A stretch of DNA of 64,000 bases from Haberlea rhodopensis (GCA_907163345.1 CAJQUN010000172.1:62001-126000), one strand, 5' to 3'. Positions 46,309 to 57,262 are shown, numbered from the stretch's first letter. The notes: generated by a model from the sequence alone, not told the origin. Translations and numbers: made by a program.

Positions 46309-47532
46309 CTTGATAACTCCATTATTTCCCCTGTAATCCTTCTTCTTGTATGTATCGTATTTTATGTGTGGTGAAATCAGATAGAATTTAATCCTAACTT
46401 GTCTTATACATTCAAATGCGAACTGTTTCCTTATAGTTGAGAACTTCCTCTCTAACATATGTTATGCACGTGGTAGTGTAAAGAACGGATTCTTGTCTGA
46501 AAAATTGTATTTGCAAATTATGCAAGCTTGGGGTGTAAGTTTTAATGTGCAAGTCTCGTAGTATTCTTCTTCGTTTTCCCTCCCCAATTGCTTCCATTTT
46601 CTAGAATTGCCTTAATCACAACTTTCTTTCTGAAATCTGGATTCGAAGGAGTTGGTTCATAACAGGTAGTCTCATCCAGTTTAATAAAATCCAATGTCAA
46701 ATTCCGTATAATTTTGTCAAAAAATGTCTTCAATCTGTAGACATCACATATTAATTCTTTATATTGGTCGTATAATAACCACAGCATCAAGTTGGGATTA
46801 GTACTTCATGTTTTTGTAAATTATTTAAACTTAAGATTGATCAAGCCATTTCCCTGAGAACAAGAATAAGTACAAGTTACTTTTTGCTTGTTCGTTGCTG
46901 TGCTTGCACCTCTTTCAATCTTCAATTGTTGCTTATAGAAAACGCAAAGAATATAAGGCATTATATTCATCACAACCAAAGTGAGATTCTCGTTCAAGTA
47001 TTCTTTTTATGAAATTATTATTAATGAAAATTGGATAGTTTAGATATGAAATATACATTGTTAGAAACAGGGAAATGTTTGTATGGACTCGAAATGAGCT
47101 TTATCTATGGATCAACTCAATATAATTGGTCTAAACTAGGTGATATATTAGTCTATCAATTTTTTGTTATTTTATTTTATAGATATTATGCTTTAATATA
47201 GAATTGATGCATAAGTGGGTTCAAAAAGAGGTGTATACAAGTATTTCCCTATAGAACACACCACAAAAATTTAAAAATTTCAATCCTCAAGTTCTGTAAA
47301 TTTTTGAAACTCCAAACATCAAAGCAATAAGATTTGAAACGAAACCACCAATTTTACTTTCCAAAAAACTTTTAAAAGAAATATCTGGGAAGCTCGAGCG
47401 AGCTCGTCTGAGCTAGAGAATGATGTTTCTTCTGCGCTCTTTTATCATGCCTCAGGGCCGGAAATTTCAGCCATTTCTTCATCTCTTCCAATAAATAATA
47501 ATAATAATAATAAACCGCCACACAGTTTATTT
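46309..47532. other. Unannotated AT-rich stretch
   Basis: 1.2 kb with no recognisable protein, LTR end or inverted repeat. An 82-codon minus-strand frame at 46542-46790 has no family wording I recognise. An (AAT)n run lies at 47486-47511. The first ~250 bp may be 3' flank of the LITAF fragment. Confidence 0.5.
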
Positions 47533-47832
47533 TGTTGGCCCCAGATGTGACAACATGAGATAGAAAATACTGAAAATGAAGAACAAAATGGACACCACAA
47601 TTTACTTGGAAACCCCCTAAAAAATATTATGGTAAAAACTACGGGCAAGATAAAGATTCCACTATATTATTGTGGGGTTACAACATCTCGCTATCTTTCA
47701 AAGAGAACAACACTCTCAATAAAGAAGAAAACTACATCAGAAATATTATAGAAATACACACTCAAATGTACAGATACGAGAGAACACTCGATGTTGGGAT
47801 ACAACAAATGAGGGGAGCCAAAACGCGTTTAA
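47533..47832 (-). mobile_element. Copia LTR copy, decayed (same family as 50128-51052)
   Basis: It shares tgttggcc(c/t)ca, gacaa(c/t)atgagatagaaaat, ttacaacatctcgctatctt and aggggagcca with the copy at 50128. It starts TGTTGGCC and fades at agccaaaacg. The polarity (minus) is inferred from the PPT beside the second copy. Confidence 0.65.
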
Positions 47833-48547
47833 TTAATGTGCCATCCACCACCAGCCACCAACCATAATTATGGCACACGATTTTGACGCAGTTTCGACAT
47901 TTCTCCCAATCCCATAACGCGATCCAGCGTACATAACAATGGTATCACAGCCAGTCGTTATGGCAAATCAACAATCCCGTCAACGTCAACTTGCTGAATT
48001 CATCACCTTATACAAGATCAGCACAGATAATCTCACATCACGACTCTACGCACTATGCATAAATGTTGCGTCCCTTCAATCTGATTATCATACAGCATAC
48101 GACGTCCAATGCTCAACCCGAAGCCACAAAGGCTCGCGCGGATACCGTGTGCACCAACAGCGACAACCGAGATTAAAACCAGCAAATCTCCAATGCGCAC
48201 TCCATGCTGGCCCGCAAGAACAATGAGGTGCAGGTTGTTCGAGGGCCCAGAACCGCGCAGTGTACAAACCCAGAAATGCGCGAACAATGCGCGACACACA
48301 ATCACACACTTTTCCGTTGAGGAAAACCAAATTAAATAACGGGCGCGCACAAGCTCCTTCCGCGAATCCAGAAACCAAATCACAACAAGGGCATAATCTA
48401 CCTCTTTTCGGTGTTGATGATGTTCCTTACAAAGAATTTAAAGATCAATATCACATGGGCTTGATATTTAGATTTCTCGAAAAACAACGCATATTTTTTA
48501 TGAAATCCAATTGGTGTTTGAGGACAAACACCAATTTCGAGGAGGGG
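47833..48547 (+). pseudogene. Internal region of a small LTR element with PBS and gag start
   Basis: aatggtatcacagcca near 47939 is a degraded initiator-Met primer site, right after gcgtacataaca, which resembles the end of the LTR at 48548-49061. A short frame from the ATG near 47970 (MANQQSRQRQLAEFITLY) looks like a gag start but soon breaks up. Only ~600 bp lie between the primer site and the PPT, so this is a shrunken non-autonomous element. Confidence 0.55.
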
Positions 48548-49061
48548 TGTGATATAATGTGCACCGATTCATACTGCCGAGAAGAGTCCAAAAAAGAAGG
48601 AAGACTTTACCTACAAGAGTCATTGATGCAACAAACTTTTCAAGACATTATCTTTTCATATTTTTATTAATTATTAGGATTTGGCATTTGATTAGGATTG
48701 GTGTTTTGATATTTTGGTTAAGATAGAAATCTTTATTTGATGTTTATCTAGGATTGATTTCTTAGGATTTTGATTTATCTTAGGGATTGAGTTATCAAGA
48801 TTTTGTTGGACTCTATTATTATAAATAGAGTGATTTTGATTAATAAAATTAAAAAGAATGAAGTTTTTGAATTAGATAATTCCTTAAGAATGTTTACTGC
48901 CTTTGTTGCTCTCTCACACTCTCTATTTTCCCCAAACTTCCATCCAATACCTAGGCGTGAACAGTACATCCGACAGTGAACATTACCCACGTCGTGAATA
49001 GTGCCATCGTGAATAGTAACCCCAATCACATAACACGATCCTGCGTACATAATAGATAACA
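48548..49061 (+). mobile_element. 3' LTR of the small element (~514 bp)
   Basis: The purine tract cgaggagggg directly precedes TGTGATATAATGTGCACC. It holds a TATA box (attataaataga near 48830), a following aataaaatt, and an end near tacataatagataaca that matches the sequence before the primer site at 47938. The 5' LTR is mostly missing. Confidence 0.65.
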
Positions 49062-49272
49062 ATGTGTGCCATATAAGAGACAAGTCGATAAAACCATGTT
49101 CTTGAAAAATACTTATTAGTTAATATGCGAAAGAATTGCATCCGCAAATGATTAAAGGAAAGAAAGGATCCAAAGCATTTTTCTGTCAACTAGTCAACGA
49201 TTATCTTTTCATTCATTGTCATCAGCTCATTCCACTGAGTCACAACAAAAAATTTGCAGCAAAAAATTATCT
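49062..49272. other. Spacer
   Basis: No feature recognised. Its right end reads as the 3' flank of the minus-strand isomerase fragment. Confidence 0.5.
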
Positions 49273-49745
49273 TCACTCGGTCTTGATGCTCACTCCTTCC
49301 CCTCCCGCATTAATCACAGCAGTTGTCATATCCAAGAACAAGCCATGCTCCGCTACTCCTTCAAGCGCCACAATTTTGTTCCCGGCCGCATCAGAATCAT
49401 TAATAGGAGTCTTGAAATACAAATCTACAATATAGTTCGAATATCAGTAACACAAGGCTTCCCATTTCCATCCAATCTGAGCTTCGCCTCACAGCCTTTT
49501 TCCTTAAACAATTCCTGCAGTCTCACCAAATTGTTGTTCCAGCGGAACTGAACAACCTCCACAGGCATTATGAGACCCGAACCGGCAAGCCCAGATACCA
49601 ACTTAGAGTCATCTACCACCACAACGACCTTATCCGACGTGCTTTCCACCATTTTTTTCACGCAAAAGGGCACCATCTCGGCCCTTTAAAAGATCGAGAT
49701 TTGGGTCAACATCGTCTGCTCCACCATTTTTTAATCTATAATCTT
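49273..49745 (-). pseudogene. Ribose-5-phosphate isomerase gene fragment
   Basis: Minus strand: GADDVDPNLDLLKGRDGALL (the family's GxDExD-type substrate loop, here DD-VD), then KMVESTSDKVVVVVDDSKLV, GLAGSGLIMPVEVVQF, NNLVRLQELFKEKGCEAKLR, LDGNGKPCVTD, YIVDLYFKTPIND, LEGVAEHGLFLDM, and the stop at 49275. This is the C-terminal ~60% of RpiA-type isomerase (ribose-5-phosphate to ribulose-5-phosphate; pentose phosphate and Calvin cycles). There are two shifts: one extra A in a 7-A run near 49650, and a small loss after CVTD near 49450. The N-terminal half is absent beyond 49745. Plant RPI genes are commonly intronless, so lack of introns does not prove retroposition. Inactive. Confidence 0.9.
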
Positions 49746-50127
49746 TTTTACGAAAGGGGTAAAATTGGTATTTTATAATTGTTGCTTTGGCATCAACAAA
49801 AACTGCTCTGTCAAAAACTGCTCTGTCAGTATCAGCTCCCTCATCAAAAATAAAATTTTTGTTATTCCCGTAAAAACTTATTCATTTAATTATTTCCATT
49901 GCAACAAGATGGACTTCGCAAAAAATCAGAGAATAGGTCTATTTTTATATTCTAGATTTAGTTTTTTTTTTCATTTATTTATGTAGATAAATTAAATTAT
50001 GAAAAAAATTCCCTTTTTTCAACCTTGTATCCGTCATTGAAGTAATTTTTAAGCTTCAATTTATTTTCAAAAAAAAAAAAATAGATTTCAGGTATAATAA
50101 ATCAAATCTGAAGTTGAAGCTGCCGTC
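49746..50127. other. AT-rich spacer
   Basis: Contains a tandem aaaactgctctgtc repeat (~49800) and poly-T and poly-A runs. No gene or element end was seen. Confidence 0.55.
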
Positions 50128-51052
50128 TGTTGGCCTCAGGTGCGACAATATGAGATAGAAAATATCGAAATGAAGAATAAAATAGACACCATAATTTACG
50201 TGAAAAACTCCTAAAAACTATTAGAGTAAAAACAACGAGCAATATGAAAAGATTCTATTATAATATTTTGTAGGTTACAACATCTCGCTATCTTTCAAAG
50301 AGAACAACACTCTCAATATATGAGAAAACCGCCTCACAATTTTTATAGAAATACACATTTAAATGTATATGATGTCATATGATATATTGACCTCCTCGGG
50401 TAAAATCCCTCAAGGGCCGAACAAAGACATATACCGAACTGAGAGCACCGAACGGAAAGCACCGAGCAGGGTTTTTACCGAACAGCTGCTAACCCTCCTC
50501 GGTTTTCTGGTCAAAGATTAGCGGAAGACCCGGGAATAACTAACAAATTAACCGGTGTGAATGAACGTGCAATAATGGGGCGCGGATTTCTCGGACGTGT
50601 TGGGCTCCAGTTAAGCCACGATCAGAGGACATCGTGTTCCGGATCTCCCGCGAGCCAATCACTAGGAACAGTCCTATAAATACCCACGGATGTCATCACA
50701 GAAAGGGTTGGATTGTTCTGGGCAAAAAGACTCCGAAGAGAGCAAATTTATGTCTGTTTGGTCTTTTCTGTTATTTCTGTAAACAATTTGTGTAAGTCAT
50801 CGAACACTTATTTTTTGTGTCCAGAGAGTCTTGTAAATCATCAACATTTTATAGTGAAGTTTTATACTGGACTAGGTCCCGTGGTTTTTCTCTCAATTTG
50901 AGGGTTTTCCACGTAAAAATCTTGGTGTGTATCGTTATTTTCTTTTAACACCTTATTCTACCTTATATTCGGAAATCACGGATCACATCAGTATAGATAT
51001 GATAGAACACTCAGAATGAAATGATTGAAATGAAACCAGGGGAGCCAGAACA
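50128..51052 (-). mobile_element. Copia LTR interrupted by solo LTR J
   Basis: Plus-strand ends are tgttggcctcagg and gagccagaaca. The minus-strand PPT gatgagagggggaattt lies just to the right (51060-51078), so this is a 3' LTR of a minus-strand copia element. Without J (621 bp) and its TSD it is ~300 bp, equal to the copy at 47533. Confidence 0.75.
50370..50990 (+). mobile_element. Solo LTR J (621 bp), TSD GTATA, same family as the 11-22 kb array
   Basis: Starts TGATGTCATATGATATATTG and ends GGATCACATCA. GTATA lies at 50365-50369 and 50991-50995. It shares with the array LTR the tcgggtaaaatccc start, agcagaagacccgg-like block, ggggcgcggatttctcgga, tcctataaata, and gggttttccacgtaaaaatcttggt. 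It is clearly diverged from the array copies, which are far more alike to one another. Confidence 0.95.
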
Positions 51053-51660
51053 CGTCATATTAAATTCCCCCTCTCATCTACATAATGAAGCATTCGAGGT
51101 TCCTTAATGTATCTAAGGATTCTCTAAACCGTACTCCAAAGCTCTCGTCCAGGATCAAGTACCGACTGACTGCTCCCACTGCTTGTGCAATGTCTGGATT
51201 TGTACAGATCATGTCGAACATTAAAATTCCCACCGTTGATGCATACGGTACTCGAGACATCTCTATCCTCTCTGTTTCACTATTAGGACACATCTAGGAG
51301 GATAATATGAAGTTAACAAAAAGAGGGGTAGAAATTGGCCTACAATCTTGCATATTGAAGTGTTGCAAGATTTTCTTCAAATAATTTTTCTGGGAAAGCC
51401 AAATCTTTCTGTTACTTAGATCTCGGTGAACATGCGTCCCTATAATCTTGTTTGCTTGTCCCAAGTCATTCATATCAAATTTTCTAGCCAATTGTGCCTT
51501 CAACTCTTGGACTTGATCATTGTTGGGCCTGCTACGAACATGTCGTCTCCATACAACAACAAAATGATATAATCATAATTTCCAAATCTTTTGAAATATG
51601 CGCAAGGATCAGTAAGTCTGTTGTACCCAAAGCTCATGATATATGAAACAAATATTTTAA
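51053..51660 (-). pseudogene. Copia RT/RNase H-connection fragment
   Basis: Minus strand: YIILLLYGDDMFVAG near 51555 (catalytic YVDD changed to YGDD), RKFDMNDLGQANKIIGTHVH, WLSQKNYLKKILQHFNMQDC, YASTVGILMFDMICTNPDIA, then loss of similarity at 51100. It belongs with the LTR at 50128-51052. RNase H and everything 5' of the YxDD box are deleted. Confidence 0.87.
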
Positions 51661-51942
51661 TGCCTCGATATGACTCATACCTGTTTAATCAGAATATGGC
51701 GTAATTACGTGAGAATTACGGTCGGATATGAGTTCGAGGTCGGGTTTAATCGAGTTCAATCATGTATAAACTATATGTTTTATGTTATATATGACAAGTA
51801 CATGATGATGAAAGGTGTCTCGATATGAATTAAACATGTGTGATGTAAGTATTGAGTGATTATGAATTAATTATTGTATGGTGTGGACTCGAGTTTGGGT
51901 GGAACCGAGTGGGAGTCGTTGACATATGAGGAAATGACTTAG

Positions 51943-53194
51943 GGGGGTGTATTGATTATAGACTTTTATTGACTTTTATTGACTTTTTTGGAGTTTAAAA
52001 GTCTAGAGGTATTCAATCCAGACTTTTATATACTCTACAAAAGTCTAATGGTATTCAAGACAGACTTTCGCAGACTTTTAAAAAGTCAGGTGGTATTCAA
52101 ACTTGAATTTTTAAAACTCTATTAAAGTCTATAAGTATCCAAAATCTCATAGACTTTTAATGACTTCTGTTGAAATCTTTAGGTACAAAGTTTGATGCCC
52201 CATGTACATCCCAAAAAAGTTAAAAATTCTCCACCACTCATAGTAAAGATTTGGAATGACTTTTAATTCCTAATTACCATCATCTCTCTTTACTCTTTGC
52301 TATTTTTATTTTCGACACGACCACCTCCGCATTGTCCTGTTTTCTACATGTGCCCTTTCTTTAATTCCTAATATGCGGCTCTTTCTTCAATTATTGTTTT
52401 TTTTACATCTTATTTTTTATTCAATATAATACTTAATATTTACACAAGTATTTTGATAAAATAGCAAGTTAATGTGCTCAATTTTATATTAGATGATAGA
52501 TTTTAAAACGATTGTATGGGTCTATATCTATAAACTATTATAATAAATATTTTTCTAAAACAAAAGATATTTATAACGATATAAATTATCATGTTTAATT
52601 TAAAAAGTATGTTTTAAGAAGTTTTATAGTAGTCAACTATTATCAAAAAATATTTTAAGTTTATAAAATGTTATTTAATAGAAAACTTTTGTTTTATTAC
52701 ACAAAATTATAGATTACAATTATATAACAACATTAACTGAATCTTCAAGGTCGTCATCTTGAAGATGCAAAAAAGTTGTTCAATATTTGCCATGCAAAAG
52801 AATTGAATAGGTATTTTTCACATTTTTGCTGTTAAATAAGTAAAATGTTTTTACATTAATAATAAAAAAATTATATGTTGAAGAAGTTGTTTATGTTCAA
52901 TTGTTAGTTCAAAAAAATCAATTATAAGTTATAAGATTCTTTTCATAATTCCATGTAATTCTATAAAAGTTATTAAAAATCTATTAATTTCATAAAAGCC
53001 CATCATTTAAAAAAGTCATTAAAAGTCGATAAAGTCCATAGAAATCTATTGAAAAAGTTTACGAGACTCTATACAAATCTTTTTATAACTCCATAAAATT
53101 CTATAAAAGTCAATATAAATCTATCAACTCCATAAAAGTCAATCATTTAAAAAAGTCATTAAAAGTCAATAAAAGTCTAGATTGAATACAAACA
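51943..53194. mobile_element. TIR DNA element or MITE (~1,252 bp), possible TSD TAG
   Basis: Left end ggggtgtattgattatagac continues ttttattgactttt. The inverted right end is tgtttgtattcaatctagac and continues ttttattgactttt. Subterminal copies of tattcaa...agactttt and aaaagtc recur in both halves. The middle is AT-rich and non-coding. TAG lies on both sides (51940-51942, 53195-53197), but a 3-bp match is weak. Superfamily not assigned. Confidence 0.65.
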
Positions 53195-53591
53195 TAGTGT
53201 GAGGCACTTAAAAATGAACCATGCATTTGAATTTGAGTTAGAATGTGTATGTGATGTGCATGGAAGTTGAATTTCATATGGATTTCATGTCATTTGGAAG
53301 GCACCTTGAGGTTGGACAATCAGCTTGGAAACTAGTGTTTTACTTGGAATTGGATCTCTTTGGTAAGGAATTTATGTTTCTAAGCTTGGCTATGTAGTTA
53401 TCTATGAGTTGTGTGAAATTGATTACCAAATGTTCATGGTTGGAATTACTAGTTGTTATCATGCAAAGAATTAAATGAAGGAAACATGTTTATATGATGC
53501 TAGAGTTTGCATGTAACAAGTTTTAATGTTAAGAAATGAGGTGTATGAGAAGCTCCAAGAAGGTAGACATGGTAGTGGATTTCTGTTGTCG

Positions 53592-53775
53592 ACCGATCGA
53601 TCGCCGAAACAGGGGAATATGTAAGGCGATTCATGTAGCGATCGATCGCTGAATCTGACCGATCGACCACTGGAATGCCGTAGCTTTTGTATGAAATTCA
53701 GATTTAATACCGATCTATCGCTAGGGTGAATTGGTTGGAACGACCGATCGCTGGGATTGATCGATCGATCGCAAG
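53592..53775. repeat. Cluster of GATCGATCGC-type palindromes
   Basis: Six or so copies (cgatcgatcgcc, gcgatcgatcgct, gatcgatcgatcgc) and decayed variants lie within the LTR remnant. Same motif class as in LTRs A, B and I. Confidence 0.85.
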
Positions 53776-54376
53776 ACCAAAATTATGAAAATGTAGTAAT
53801 TTCTTGGTAGTTGTTTCATAACATGGTTTATGACATTATACATTGTTGTTATTTATGTAGCATCATCACAGGGGACGGGACAATGAGACGGTTAAACATT
53901 GACGCCTGACTTATATATTTTGTGTCGCACGACAGGTAAGTGTTGACGTACGAGTATTGATGTTATTGTGATGATGATGTTGAGATTGTGATATATGATT
54001 CATGGTATCATATGCGTATACATTCATGATGATATACATGCATGTTGTTGATATTGATGCCACGAGAGGTATGCTATTGTTGAGCATATGCTTTGGCATG
54101 AGAGGTATGCCATTGTTGGACATATGCTCTGGCTGTTATAACATGTGAGGAAGGTTATATGATATGTGCTGCTAATATGGGACGTGAAGGCTGAGCCACT
54201 GACAAATTGAGCTGAGAGGCATATCATATCGGTCCCGTTATAACAGGATGATAGTTGAGACATGTCATGACATATTTGCATATTGTGATGCATAGTACAT
54301 AACAATCACAGTTGAGATTAAACGATGGTTATTTACCTTATGATGTTTTGCTTATTGATATATAACTGAGATAGTT

Positions 54377-55617
54377 TGTTGCGCCTTAAAACGCTACAAC
54401 TCTCATTCCTCTATTTTAAATAAAATTATCATTTTTGTTTTGATGATTACAAAACCTATACATTTTGTACTAATGATTTTTATTGAGTATGCAGCATAAA
54501 TTATGATCAAATTTGAAGATTGTAATAGTATTGAAATGCCAAAGAAAATTTGTCTTTTGGAAGACACGGATCGCCCCAGGCGATGAGTGCCATCGCCCCA
54601 GGCGATGGGTGCCAGGCGAGGATCGTCACGCTCATCGACAGAGGCGATGGCCAGGCGAGCATGCGAGGAAGATCGCCCCAGGCGATGATGACCAACGCCT
54701 GAGGCGATGGCACCCACAGGGACTTCGCTCCCGCACATCGACTGAAGCGACGCCGAGGGATGGCGCGGGCATGCGCGCGGGGAGTTCGCCCGAGGCGATG
54801 GCACGAACGCCTGAGGCGATGGGCTGGAACGCCTGAGGCGATGTGAAGTTCGTTTGAGGCGATGCAAAATTTGGACATGCTGAAGCTACGGCCTTAATTT
54901 TTGCTCTTGATCGCCTGAGGCGATCCGTGATTTTTGCTGACCGTTGGGGGCGCGGCGATGGTGATCGCCCGAGGCGATATCCGAGGCGATCGTGGAGTGA
55001 TTCAAGCCTTTTGTTTAGCAACGGCTAGTAGGAGCCTTGGAGGCCTTCTACACTATAAATATAGATGTTTTGGATCATTTTGAAGTCAAGAAACAAGAGT
55101 ATAAACTACAAGAAAGTTGTGTGCAATCAAAATCATTCTAGCATTGCAAACTTCATACATTTATATTGTATTGGAGTTTGTAATTTACTTCTTGTGTGTG
55201 ATCTTTTGATTCTTCCTGTTGGTACACCGTGAAGGTGTGATTTGATTATTGTAAAGGTCCTCCAACACCGACGCAAGTTGGAAAATTGTATAAGTCGCCA
55301 ATAAGTGAAGTTGGTGCAAGATTGTGGCTATCCTTGGAGCCCTTAAGGCCAAGAAGAAGTTGTTCTAGTGGATCCTCGGTTGGACGTTTTCTAGCCGGGA
55401 AGAGGAGACGTAGGCGATTCATCGCCGAACTTCTATAACAAATTCTCGTCTTCTTTATTGCTTTTATTTATATTACGCATTTACATTATTTTATTATTTT
55501 GTTTATTGTTCGATTGACAACTAGTCTTCCGCAGCGCAAACTCAATTTTTGCAAATTCATTTTAAAAGGCTAAAGTAGCCAAGGAACCTCATTCACCCCC
55601 CCTCTTAGGTTCCAACA
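54377..55617 (+). mobile_element. 5' LTR of element E (1,241 bp)
   Basis: TGTTGCGCCTTAAAACGC to TAGGTTCCAACA. TATA box tataaata at 55054-55061. The U3 (54560-54990) holds about fifteen aggcgat-type repeats (gatcgccccaggcgatg, cgcctgaggcgatg). The R/U5 part shares cttaaggccaagaagaag and gaagaggagacgtaggcgat with the LTRs of element D. Confidence 0.95.
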
Positions 55618-55619
55618 AG

Positions 55620-55632
55620 TGGTATCAGAGCC
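55620..55632 (+). other. Primer-binding site of element E
   Basis: tggtatcagagcc, 2 bp after the LTR end. Initiator-Met tRNA type. Confidence 0.92.
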
Positions 55633-55664
55633 ATTTGATTTTTGTTTTTAAATCAAAATTTTCT

Positions 55665-57230
55665 ATGGCTAATCTAGCAAATGAGTTTGCTCAAGGTCAA
55701 TCGACAAATCGGCATCCGCTCTTCACGGGTGATAATTACGGATATTGGAAAAATAGAATTTCTCTATACATCCAATCCGTTGATTATGACCTATGGAAAA
55801 TTATTGTGAAAGGTCCACATATTCCTTTAAAGGAAGTTGGGGGAATAAGTGTTCCCAAAGAAATGGACGACTTCACAAGAGCGGATATGATTTTGATTTC
55901 TCAAAATGCTAAAGCTATTAATATTTTACATTGTGCTTTAGATATGAAGGAGTACAACCGGATCTCGATGTGCTCAACCGCAAAGGAAATTTGGGACAAA
56001 TTGCAAATTTGTCATGAGGGCACTAATCAAGTGAAGGAGACCAAGATTGATCTATTGCAACTCAAGTATGAAACTTTTGAGATGGAGTCCGGAGAAAACA
56101 TTGATTCAATGTTTAGAAGGCTCACTCAAATCATCAATGAGCTTGCCCAACTTGGAGAGAAGTATCCTCCAAAACAAATATGGAGAAGAGCACTTAGAGC
56201 CCTACCACAAGAATGGGATGCCAAGCGGACGGCCATCATTGAATCTAACAAAGGAGATAGTGCATCATATGATATTGATGAACTTCATGGCACCTTGGTT
56301 ACCCATGAGCTTGAGATGTCAACCCGGAAGGAAATGAAGAAGGATGAAGAAAAAGCAAAAGGCAAGGGGATTGCCTTGGTTGGAAAGAAAGCACAATCCG
56401 ATGACGAAGATGATGAGGAAATGGCATTGTTCACTAGGAAGTTCAAGAAGTTCTACCGGAAATACAACAAGCCAAAGACCTCCGAATCCAACAAGAATTC
56501 TACCAAACGAGAGGTAACTTGTTATAATTGTCAACAAAATGGTCATTATGCTAATGAATGTCCAAGTAGAAAGAAGGCGGATAAGGGAAAGAAGAAAGCT
56601 TTAATGGCCACATGGAGTGATAGTGACTCCGATGAAGAAGTAGGAAACCTTTGTCTAATGGCTCTTGAAGATGAAGATGAAGATGATGAGGTACCATCTT
56701 ATGATGAATTATTAGATGTTTATAATGAAATTATTGATGTTCTTGGTAAATCTAAAAAGAGTAATAAATTGTTAAAGTTGGACTTGGCTAAAAAGGAAGA
56801 AGAAAATGTTACTTTGAAAAATGAACTACTTGATTTAAAGAAATCTTTTGGGAAGTTTAATGATAGTGGTGTAATGCTTCACGAGTTGCTTGGCTTGCAA
56901 AGATGTAGCTTTGATAAAGCCGGATTAGGCTTCTCAAGCAAGTCAAAAACATTTTCAAGCTTGTTGGCCAAAGCCAAGCATAATCCCCCTACTTGCACCT
57001 ATTGTTGTAAGGTTGGTCATGTTAGAAACAAATGTAGATTTTTCAAAAATCAATACCAACCAAACAAGAGGTGGAAGTGGATTCCTAAATCCCCCATTGT
57101 TACTAACCAACATGGACCCAAAGAACAATTGGGTACCAAAGGTCCAAATATTAAAAATTTGTTTTGTAGGGAGGAACAAGTAAGAGGTCCAACTCTTGGT
57201 ATCTCGATAGTGGATGCTCAAGACATATGA
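55665..57230 (+). CDS. gag: Element E gag
   Basis: The first ATG after the primer site (55665) gives MANLANEFAQGQSTNRHPLF. A frame reading back to 55635 has no ATG. 521 residues. The N-terminal copia gag domain (NYGYWKNRISLYIQSVDYDL, KEIWDKLQICHEGTNQVKE, RRLTQIINELAQLGEKYP) spans about residues 20-230. Two CCHC knuckles follow: residues 286-299 (CYNCQQNGHYANEC) and 444-457 (CTYCCKVGHVRNKC), with an acidic stretch (SDSDSDEE, EDEDEDDE) and a lysine-rich coiled-coil-like part between them. Role: nucleocapsid that packages the element RNA. The frame is intact but ends at a TGA (57228) just after slipping out of the protease frame. Confidence 0.93.
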   Translation: MANLANEFAQGQSTNRHPLFTGDNYGYWKNRISLYIQSVDYDLWKIIVKGPHIPLKEVGGISVPKEMDDFTRADMILISQNAKAINILHCALDMKEYNRISMCSTAKEIWDKLQICHEGTNQVKETKIDLLQLKYETFEMESGENIDSMFRRLTQIINELAQLGEKYPPKQIWRRALRALPQEWDAKRTAIIESNKGDSASYDIDELHGTLVTHELEMSTRKEMKKDEEKAKGKGIALVGKKAQSDDEDDEEMALFTRKFKKFYRKYNKPKTSESNKNSTKREVTCYNCQQNGHYANECPSRKKADKGKKKALMATWSDSDSDEEVGNLCLMALEDEDEDDEVPSYDELLDVYNEIIDVLGKSKKSNKLLKLDLAKKEEENVTLKNELLDLKKSFGKFNDSGVMLHELLGLQRCSFDKAGLGFSSKSKTFSSLLAKAKHNPPTCTYCCKVGHVRNKCRFFKNQYQPNKRWKWIPKSPIVTNQHGPKEQLGTKGPNIKNLFCREEQVRGPTLGISIVDAQDI

Positions 57231-57262
57231 CGGGTGACAAGAACTTTCTTGTCATTAAAAGC
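57170..57262 (+). other. Element E protease active site, in a different frame from gag and pol
   Basis: SNSWYLDSGCSRHMTGDKNF, the copia protease DSG motif with the SIRE-type context, is read only in the frame starting at 57197 (phase 2). Gag and pol are both in phase 0. It looks like one base lost before the Trp codon and one gained near 57250. Confidence 0.85.

Larger units (their letters stand above)
51661..54376. other. Probable gypsy LTR remnant cut by a TIR element and by element E
   Basis: 51661-51942 and 53195-54376 are non-coding with LTR-like traits: a gatcgatcgc palindrome cluster, a ggggacgggacaatgagacgg block like that of solo LTR G and the A LTR, and a short duplicated ggcatgagaggtatgc(c/t)attgtt block (54060-54120). 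No intact end was found. Element E truncates it at 54376. Confidence 0.5.

Noticed and set aside
46542..46790. 82-codon minus-strand ORF
   Set aside because: No domain, no start context and AT-rich composition. Length is within chance for this sequence.
54403..55021. Long minus-strand frames over the E LTR aggcgat cluster (also at 62778-63303)
   Set aside because: They come from the GC-rich palindromic repeats in both LTRs and have no recognisable domain.
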